A stretch of 49,143 bases of DNA from Ferrimicrobium sp. (GTDB taxonomy: Bacteria; Actinomycetota; Acidimicrobiia; Acidimicrobiales; Acidimicrobiaceae), in assembly GCA_022690815.1 (NCBI GenBank), contig JALCZJ010000020.1, positions 1 through 49,143 on the forward strand, in the 5' to 3' direction. Both the position numbers and the translations under genes were made by a program. The notes beneath the pieces were generated by a model. That model did no database searches and was not told where the DNA came from. It was given only the letters and a program-made list of their open reading frames with translations. Positions 43,745 to 49,143 of this stretch are shown one piece after another; within the stretch, counting starts at the first letter, position 1, and each line of letters begins with the position of its first letter.

Positions 43745-44377
43745 CTAAAGCTGGGCGATGACGAGCTTGGAGTCCTTGGTGGCCACGGTATGGTTCCCGT
43801 ACAACGGATTTTGCAGGTAAAGCGTCGAGGGTGTAGCGATAACGGTTGCGAGCGTCACATTGCGACTAGCCCCAAGCAAGATCTTCGTCAACGAACCCGG
43901 CGGGTCATAGCGGCCAATCACCAAGCGATTAAAACCATCAGTGGTCTCACACGAGGCCGCAAGTATGCCGATGGCGCCACCATTTGTGGCCTCCAAAAAT
44001 CCAACCTTGATGTGAGCTACGCTGCCAGTCCACGACTCGACGGTATTGCAAAGGTGGTTGGCGGCGGGCTTGATCCACGATCCAACCCCAAATTGGCGCG
44101 CAGCCAATCGTCCCTGGGGCCCATAGTCAACGATAGGTTCGGTCCCCAACTCGAGTTCATTGGCTCGCAGGATGACCTCCTTGGCCGCAAGCGCCCTCGC
44201 TGCGAAAAACTCGTGAAGTTCAAATGGTACCGACACCACCAGCAACGCGCCGAATGCGAGCATACCTCGCCTCACCCATTTGCCTCGATTCGCCTGGCGG
44301 CGCGCAAAGCGCTCGTCGCCGGAGCGTCTCCAATACGGAACCGACGCTCGTGCCGATGGTGGCTCTGCTTGGGTCAT
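43745..44377 (-). CDS. Single-pass membrane or secreted protein of unknown function
   Basis: About 210 residues. A basic N-terminal tail (RRSGDERFARRQANRGKW) is followed by one hydrophobic helix (about 39-55), leaving a roughly 155-residue domain outside the membrane. The outer part contains two cysteines (HLCNTVES and ASCETTDG) that could form a disulfide, and beta-rich segments such as IGILAASCETTD and NVTLATVIATPSTLYL. I recognise no family and assign no function. ATG at 44377 overlaps the stop of a short upstream frame (ATGA). Confidence 0.6.
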   Translation of the reverse strand: MTQAEPPSARASVPYWRRSGDERFARRQANRGKWVRRGMLAFGALLVVSVPFELHEFFAARALAAKEVILRANELELGTEPIVDYGPQGRLAARQFGVGSWIKPAANHLCNTVESWTGSVAHIKVGFLEATNGGAIGILAASCETTDGFNRLVIGRYDPPGSLTKILLGASRNVTLATVIATPSTLYLQNPLYGNHTVATKDSKLVIAQL

Positions 44378-44505
44378 ACTCTCGACCTCCATGCGGTAGA
44401 AACGTCCAACTGCAGCACTATCTGATCAATGTAGTCGTTCAAAACGCCAAAGATGAGGGCAGCACTTATGCGCAGCCCAAGTTCGGCAGGCTCGTATTTG
44501 AGCAT
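44374..44505 (-). CDS. Possible 43-residue ORF before the unknown membrane protein
   Basis: A short frame with ATG at 44505 ends in a TGA that overlaps the ATG of the downstream unknown gene, the arrangement typical of coupled genes. The peptide has an amphipathic middle (ISAALIFGVLNDYIDQIVLQL) but no known motif. It has no good ribosome site and would start only 11 bp from the earliest possible GNAT start on the other strand, which argues against it unless the GNAT begins further in. Confidence 0.25.
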   Translation of the reverse strand: MLKYEPAELGLRISAALIFGVLNDYIDQIVLQLDVSTAWRSRV

Positions 44506-44516
44506 AAACTCGTGGA

Positions 44517-45350
44517 GTGACAACAAGTGAGCACGATAGATGGCAACGATTACACGATCACCTTCGACATTGGCTCGGGAAATGGCCCCCAAGCGGCCCA
44601 CTTGAGACCTACCCAACGACCCGCCGACGCAAACCAGGCTGGGATGGCTCCGTTCGTATGCTTGTGGGACTCTCATCCCCGGCAGACGGCGTACTACTTT
44701 CGATCGATCCGGCATTGACCCGACGTTTCATCGATGGTTATAACAGCGCTCCGACGCAAGGGGTCGTCACCAATACCCGCTTAGGTATGCGTTCGCAATC
44801 GCCTTCGCACAAGCCATGCACATCGACACCCCTACCCCCAGAAGCCGAAACGGTCATCGACGATGTCATCGCACTAAATGACGCCATCGCCTTCATCGAA
44901 ACTCGACTTGGCCTCGGCGACCATGCGATTTTCTGTGGGTTCTTCCGGTTCGCGTTCAGCGTCCCAGATCTTGGAGAACCAGGTATCTGGGTTTCGGCGA
45001 GCGACCCGGGCATTCCCGCCTGGCTCCATTCCTTCGGCACCAAGGTTCTCGTCGCCTACGATGACGACCACAACGTGATCGCAGGTGTCGGCCTCAAACG
45101 ACACGATTCCTTTGCCCGAGAACTTGCTGTCGTCACTGAGCCCCAAGCGCGTGGGCGCGGCCTTGCCAAAGCGCTGGTAGCCCAAGCCGCCCGACAGGTA
45201 TTGCGCGACGGAATGATCCCGACGTACCTCCATGCGCCTGACAACCAAGCGTCAGCCAAGGTAGCCGAGGCAACCGGATTTATCGATCGAGGCTGGCGAA
45301 TTCTCGGGCTCACCCAGGAGAGCCAAACACTCCTCGAACAGGAGCAATAG
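44517..45350 (+). CDS. GNAT-family N-acetyltransferase
   Basis: The C-terminal half (about 175-265) is a GNAT domain: VLVAYDDDHNVIAGVGL, then ELAVVTEPQARGRGLAKALV with the acetyl-CoA loop near residue 212, then APDNQASAKVAEATGF. The acceptor is unknown. The 5' end is uncertain: GTG at 44517 gives 277 residues with an unrecognised, Trp/Arg-rich N-terminus, while ATG at 44658 gives about 230 residues and frees a 280-bp divergent promoter region. I favour the shorter form slightly. No partner gene is adjacent. Confidence 0.7.
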   Translation: MTTSEHDRWQRLHDHLRHWLGKWPPSGPLETYPTTRRRKPGWDGSVRMLVGLSSPADGVLLSIDPALTRRFIDGYNSAPTQGVVTNTRLGMRSQSPSHKPCTSTPLPPEAETVIDDVIALNDAIAFIETRLGLGDHAIFCGFFRFAFSVPDLGEPGIWVSASDPGIPAWLHSFGTKVLVAYDDDHNVIAGVGLKRHDSFARELAVVTEPQARGRGLAKALVAQAARQVLRDGMIPTYLHAPDNQASAKVAEATGFIDRGWRILGLTQESQTLLEQEQ

Positions 45351-45421
45351 ACTCATCAAGGCACCAAAACACCTCGCCAGATCAATGTTGGCGACTCAGC
45401 GTGCAGCTCTAACCGATCTTT

Positions 45422-46213
45422 GTGTCGGGTAGACTTGTCCTCTTGGAGTCACTTACTGGACGAACCGCAATGGTAACCGGCGCATCGGGCGGCATCGGTG
45501 CCGCCGTCGCCACTGCGCTTGCACAAGCGGGCGCAAGGGTGGCCGTCTGCGCTCGGCCCGGACCACGGCTCACCACCACCGTTCGCCATTTCGCATCAGC
45601 GGGCCACGATGTTCTCTCGGTGGAGGTTGACGTTCGCGACGCAGACCAGGTAAAGCGTGCCGTCGAGAAGGTCTACGACCACTTTGGAGACCTCGATGTT
45701 CTGGTTAACAACGCCGGCATCGGGATGCGAACGGTAAACCCGCGATTTTTCGAGCAACCAATGTCCTTCTGGGAGGTGCCGGCCGATGACTTCTCCCGAG
45801 TCATCGACACTAACCTCACGGGTTACTTTCTTGTAGCGCGAGAAGTAGCACCCCGAATGATAGCACGGGGTTCAGGCGCGATCATCATGGTATCCATGAA
45901 CCATGAGACGATGGTACGGCGCGGATTCGTGCCCTATGGACCTTCCCGTGCTGGGTCAGAAGCTTTGGCAAGAATCATGGCCAAGGACCTCGCCGACACT
46001 CCTGTCAGGGTCAACATCGTGTTGCCTGGTGGCGTCACCGTAACCGGCATGGTTCCTGAAGATGCGCCCCAAGAACTACGCGATCATGCCCTGTCACCGG
46101 AGATCATGGGGCCTCCCGTTGTCTATCTTGCATCCGACGCGGCCAAAAATGTTCACGATGAGCGGATCATCGCTACCGAGTTCGATGCGTGGCTCCAGCG
46201 TCACCGCTCCTAG
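45422..46213 (+). CDS. Short-chain dehydrogenase/reductase, variant active site
   Basis: Classical SDR of 263 residues with the cofactor motif TGASGGIG (about 20-27), NNAG near residue 97, and a C-terminal substrate loop. The catalytic motif is YGPSR instead of YxxxK, so Lys is Arg. The Ser that normally lies 13 residues before the Tyr is shifted (VSMNHETM). It may still bind NAD(P)H but catalyse differently or poorly. GTG at 45422 gives a short leader; TTG at 45443 is a plausible alternative. No operon partner is present, so the substrate is unknown. Confidence 0.85.
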   Translation: MSGRLVLLESLTGRTAMVTGASGGIGAAVATALAQAGARVAVCARPGPRLTTTVRHFASAGHDVLSVEVDVRDADQVKRAVEKVYDHFGDLDVLVNNAGIGMRTVNPRFFEQPMSFWEVPADDFSRVIDTNLTGYFLVAREVAPRMIARGSGAIIMVSMNHETMVRRGFVPYGPSRAGSEALARIMAKDLADTPVRVNIVLPGGVTVTGMVPEDAPQELRDHALSPEIMGPPVVYLASDAAKNVHDERIIATEFDAWLQRHRS

Positions 46214-46638
46214 GCCCTAGACGGCTACCAACCTAACCACATCACCAGCACACCCTAGTTAACAGGACTTTCTACTGAAGTTTGCTCCTCCGAGCTCTGC
46301 GTCAAGACGTCGCCCGCGACAGGCGCCAACCTCGTTGCCTCAACCGGAACGTAGACGGTTGGCAACCAAGTTTTGACAGGCCCGAACCGCCCCGATTCAT
46401 CGGTCGAGCTCCCTTGATCGCCATGCTGGTTGGGTTGACCATAGCAGCCGACTCTCGCCATGAGGAACTTTCAGGTCAGACCTTGCCAACAGGTGACATG
46501 CCTCGATGATGACGACCCGGTTTGGCTGCGACAGCTACCCGCTGGCATGTCCAACTGAGACCGGCTCAATGAACACGCGGTAAAGTTTGGGTAAACTTCT
46601 GTCTTATTCTCGATCTGTTTGCGAGAGGAGCCACACGA
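46214..46638. other. Intergenic region before the PAP2 gene
   Basis: About 425 bp with no convincing gene. A 6-bp perfect hairpin (46583-46598) lies in the likely leader of the PAP2 gene. Confidence 0.45.
46583..46598 (+). promoter_or_regulatory. Small hairpin or dyad upstream of PAP2 gene
   Basis: AAGTTT/GGGT/AAACTT, a perfect 6-bp inverted repeat with a 4-nt centre, ends 40 nt before the ATG. It could be an operator half-site pair or a leader hairpin; the sequence does not decide. Confidence 0.35.
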
Positions 46639-47277
46639 ATGCCCGAAATCGTCAAGCTCAACCGAAGGCTCTATCTCGACGTTAACCACTTCGCTGTCAG
46701 GACCCCTTGGGCTCATGGCTTCATGGCAGGCTACTCACATTTAGCCGGTATCGGACTCTTGGCACTCTTGTTGCTCATCGCATGGTGGCGTGCCCGGTCG
46801 CAGTCATACCCACAACGACAGGTTGCGAGGGTTCTGTGGGCCGCCGGGGGTACTGCCCTTGCAGAGGGCATCTCCCACTACGTCCTTAAGCCACTTTTTG
46901 CAGAGCGTCGCCCCTACCTGACCCTCGCTCACGTCGAGGTCTTGCTCACACGCACGCATGGATACAGCTTCCCGAGCGGGCACGGGACGATCGCCGGCGC
47001 GGTAATCGTCGGACTCTGGCTCAGTCGGCAGCGGCTCCTGACAATCCTAGCAGCCATCATGGGCGTCTTTCTGGCCTTCGGCCGAGTCTACGTCGGTATG
47101 CACTACCCAGGAGATGTCGTCGCTGGCCTCATTTTTGGAGGGCTCTTTGTGCTCATCTTGAGCCCTTGGGCACTATGGCTCCTTGAGAAGTTCACCACAT
47201 GGCTCAGCAATTGGAATGCCTTGGGCAAGTGGCTGGTACAAAGCCATCGAAGCATGGGCGCCCATCAGCGCAGCTGA
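46639..47277 (+). CDS. PAP2-family membrane phosphatase
   Basis: Phosphatidic-acid-phosphatase type 2 enzyme of about 212 residues with several transmembrane helices. The three-part active site is complete: KPLFAERRP (Kx6RP), FPSGHGT (PSGH) and GRVYVGMHYPGDV (Rx5Hx3D). It dephosphorylates lipid phosphates, possibly undecaprenyl pyrophosphate or phosphatidic acid. The ATG at 46639 follows GAGAGGAG. It stands alone, so the physiological lipid is not known. Confidence 0.92.
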   Translation: MPEIVKLNRRLYLDVNHFAVRTPWAHGFMAGYSHLAGIGLLALLLLIAWWRARSQSYPQRQVARVLWAAGGTALAEGISHYVLKPLFAERRPYLTLAHVEVLLTRTHGYSFPSGHGTIAGAVIVGLWLSRQRLLTILAAIMGVFLAFGRVYVGMHYPGDVVAGLIFGGLFVLILSPWALWLLEKFTTWLSNWNALGKWLVQSHRSMGAHQRS

Positions 47278-47747
47278 GCTCTAGCAACGCCACATTTGGC
47301 CTCGGTGGAAGATTCTTGAACGATTGGCTGCCTGGCAAAGTAGCTTCCAACCGAGATGGAGGTTGCGAGCACCACAATGCAAACCGGCGTTGGTGACCTT
47401 GTACGAACCATGAGGGGCCAATGTTCTGCTGCGGTTAGGTCAGGCGATCGGATCAACCCAACATCGCGACAGGCCACCCGGTCGTCACCCGTTCGACGAT
47501 CAACTGGTGGCTCCCTTGGGTCAGGCGTGATCGCAAGGATGGCGTCGATATGGTGCGGTTGCTGATAAGCGCTAGCGCACGACAGATCCGACGGGGCTGA
47601 AGGGACATCGGCTTTGTTGTCAGTGACATCGGGCCACCACGATGTGACCTGCTATCAACCGTCCTGTTAGCGCAGGCAGAAGCGATTTGTATCCTTTTCG
47701 GCTCCTCATCCGTCTAGGACATGAAAACTTCAACAAGGAGAAGAACA
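47278..47747. other. Intergenic region before the DUF2892 gene
   Basis: About 470 bp. Short frames exist on both strands but none has a recognisable domain or ribosome site. A palindrome GCGCTAGCGC lies near 47567. No RNA gene was identified. Confidence 0.4.
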
Positions 47748-47972
47748 ATGAAGAAGAATGTTGGCACAACAGATCGTATCGTCCGTTCAGTGGTCGCAAT
47801 AGCTGCGATTATTCTCGCATTCGTCGTCGGCGCGACCACCGCATGGGGGATCGTTCTCTTCGTAGTCGCTGCCATCATGGTCATCACCGCAGCATCACAA
47901 TATTGCCCGATCTATACCTTGACAAAGGTGAACACGCTGGCATCGACAAAGCACGTTACCACGAAGCGATAG
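47748..47972 (+). CDS. DUF2892 (YgaP-like) inner-membrane protein
   Basis: A 74-residue protein with two hydrophobic helices separated by a short turn and the C-terminal family motif QYCPIYTLTKVNT, close to CPxYxxLGxxT of DUF2892 proteins. The N-terminal NVGTTDRIVRSV matches the typical N-P-G-x-x-D-R-x-x-R start. ATG at 47748 follows AAGGAG, better than the ATG at 47721. DUF2892 domains occur in YgaP beside rhodanese; function alone is unknown. It lies 108 nt before the ECF sigma gene and could be a target of it. Confidence 0.85.
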   Translation: MKKNVGTTDRIVRSVVAIAAIILAFVVGATTAWGIVLFVVAAIMVITAASQYCPIYTLTKVNTLASTKHVTTKR

Positions 47973-48080
47973 ACTCACCTCGACCGATGAGTCGGCTGGA
48001 CGGCTCGGGATCATGCCCTGAGGCACTCCCTGAGATATAGGAAAGCAGGGGATGATAGATGCCCGGATCGATAGGACGCC

Positions 48081-48887
48081 ATGGTGAATGAACCTGAGGC
48101 TCTCGATAATTCTTTCGAGAGCCTCGTCGCCCGTGAGATTCATGGACTCTACCGATATGCATACTCCCTTGTCGGATCCTCGGCTGAGGCTGAAGATCTT
48201 GTAGGAGAGACCATCGTGCGAGCCTTGGAGCGTCAAACGCAATTTCGTGGTGGTGATGGGTTGCGCAGTTGGCTCCACCGAATGTTACGCAACATCGCTA
48301 TCGATCGCACGCGACACCATTCTCCCGAACACCTTGCCGAAGACGTCGAAGTCCTATGGAGCGATGAGTCTTACCATGTCGACGCACAAGCCCTGATCGA
48401 GCGCATGGAAGTCCGTAGCGAGCTTCAGGAAGCGCTGTTCCATCTACCCGTGATCTACCGGGAGGTCGTGGTGCTCCACGATGCAGAGGGTTGGTCAACT
48501 CCAGAGGTAGCTGCATTGCTAGGGGAAAAGCTACCGACGATTAAGCAGCGCCTCAGACGTGGGCGCATGATGCTGGTAACGAGTCTTGCCAAAGGAGATG
48601 CGCGTAAGATGGCCAACAAAGGCGTGGTGTTGAGCTGTGCACAAGCGAGAGCTCAGGTCTGTGACTATGTCGATCACGAACTCCCCCCCAGACAGGCGCA
48701 GCTCCTAGAGCAGCACCTTGCACACTGCGCGACCTGTCCGAGCCTCTATCGTTCCCTCGTGGGCGTGACCGAAAAACTCGGTAATCTTCATGATCCCGAC
48801 AGCGTCATACCCAAAGATATTGCCGAAAGAATCAGACACAGTATCCGCCAGCAGCAGCCCCAAACCCGATCATCTCACCAGGAATAG
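48081..48887 (+). CDS. ECF sigma factor fused to a zinc-binding anti-sigma-like domain
   Basis: 268 residues. Sigma region 2 is near 11-78 (SFESLVAREIHGLYRYAYSL, SWLHRMLRNIAIDRTRHH) and region 4 near 114-165 (LPVIYREVVVLHDAEGWSTPEVAALLG, then the HTH TIKQRLRRGR). After a linker comes a zf-HC2-like domain near 186-225: Cys186 (SCAQARAQVCDYVDHEL), then HLAHCATC giving His212, Cys216 and Cys219. This is the ZAS anti-sigma zinc motif fused in one chain rather than in a separate partner. The domain could hold the sigma factor inactive until oxidation or zinc loss. No separate anti-sigma gene is seen downstream. Confidence 0.85.
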   Translation: MVNEPEALDNSFESLVAREIHGLYRYAYSLVGSSAEAEDLVGETIVRALERQTQFRGGDGLRSWLHRMLRNIAIDRTRHHSPEHLAEDVEVLWSDESYHVDAQALIERMEVRSELQEALFHLPVIYREVVVLHDAEGWSTPEVAALLGEKLPTIKQRLRRGRMMLVTSLAKGDARKMANKGVVLSCAQARAQVCDYVDHELPPRQAQLLEQHLAHCATCPSLYRSLVGVTEKLGNLHDPDSVIPKDIAERIRHSIRQQQPQTRSSHQE

Positions 48888-49043
48888 TTGTATCGACACC
48901 ATCGCAGTCCCTACGCCACAACAAGACTTGGCTTGGGCTTGGGGCACGCTACTGGTACGGCTAAGTTGATCACTCTTCGGTAAAATTAACTACCATGTCT
49001 CTATGGCAAGGTTAGTCTGAACTCACCCCCACCATCCCAACTC

Positions 49044-49067
49044 ACCCCTACCGCTAGCTGGGGTTTT
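49044..49067 (+). terminator. Possible rho-independent terminator
   Basis: ACCCC (49044-49048) pairs with GGGGT (49060-49064) across an 11-nt loop, followed by TTT. It lies about 157 nt after the ECF sigma stop. The stem is short, so confidence is limited. The rest of 48888-49143 shows no gene. Confidence 0.4.
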
Positions 49068-49143
49068 GGTCTATCCTGGGGTCAGTTTTACTGTCACACG
49101 CTCAACTTGGCCCCAATCAGGTCAAAGGCTCGTCGCTGCAAGG

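Noticed and set aside
43676-44425. Plus-strand frame of 249 codons
   Set aside because: Antisense to the unknown membrane protein; composition is Arg-rich with no motif. The minus-strand frame has a membrane helix and a coupled start.
1-49143. CRISPR array or prophage
   Set aside because: No regularly spaced direct repeats, cas genes, integrase, or phage structural genes were seen.

Overview
The window comes from a high-GC Gram-positive bacterium (Actinomycetota). Evidence: a Bpa-type proteasome activator (3025-3492), a DivIVA/Wag31 coiled-coil gene followed by yggT, sepF, yggS, pgeF and ftsZ with no ftsA, a long eukaryote-like isoleucyl-tRNA synthetase, and a lone Lrp/AsnC ligand-binding protein. 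The moderate GC, divergent proteins and shortened dcw cluster would fit a deep branch such as Acidimicrobiia, but that is inference. MurE carries a DNPR motif, which suggests meso-diaminopimelate peptidoglycan. I saw no rRNA, tRNA, CRISPR array or intact insertion sequence; one short ORF at the left edge may be a transposase remnant.

Layout. 136-4695 (minus): a metal-dependent phosphodiesterase, then a tight operon of bpa, a catalytically odd RpiB homologue, a membrane-anchored alpha/beta hydrolase and an amidase. 4779-7792 (plus): an Rrf2-type regulator whose stop codon overlaps the start of a GNAT/acyl-CoA-synthetase-like fusion, probably a protein acyltransferase. 8013-14018 (minus): glutathione peroxidase, succinate-semialdehyde-type dehydrogenase, a small membrane protein, and a LolA-like secreted protein with an ABC exporter. 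14812-15723 (plus): an RpoD-family sigma factor behind a good promoter. 16198-18021 (minus): dksA-like zinc-finger gene, lspA and rluD, overlapping. 18203-24176 (plus): ileS and two coupled Gfo/Idh/MocA oxidoreductases.

24284-42756 (minus) is the cell-division and wall cluster. Read in transcription order it is DUF5522, lplA-like, mraZ, rsmH, ftsL, ftsI, murE, mraY, murD, ftsW, murG, murC, murB, ftsQ, ftsZ, pgeF, yggS, sepF, yggT, divIVA. Many junctions are 1-4 nt start/stop overlaps, some with GTG or TTG starts. It encodes most of the cytoplasmic steps of precursor synthesis (MurB, MurC, MurD, MurE), the lipid steps (MraY, MurG), and the septal polymerase and Z-ring parts (FtsW, FtsI, FtsL, FtsQ, FtsZ, SepF, DivIVA). 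murF, ddl and ftsA are absent. Three TGGGG boxes at 10-bp spacing precede mraZ and look like its autoregulatory operator.

42968-48887 is a looser region of single genes: an Lrp-like protein, an unknown membrane-anchored protein, a GNAT, an SDR, a PAP2 phosphatase, a DUF2892 membrane protein and an ECF sigma factor fused to a zinc-binding anti-sigma-like domain.

No wholly new system is evident. The most unusual points are the RpiB homologue lacking both known catalytic bases, the acyltransferase whose synthetase half has lost its phospho-histidine region and part of its ATP-grasp, a sigma factor with an altered region 4.2 recognition helix, the ECF/zinc-finger fusion, and a perfect 34-bp palindrome near the 3' end of ftsZ.
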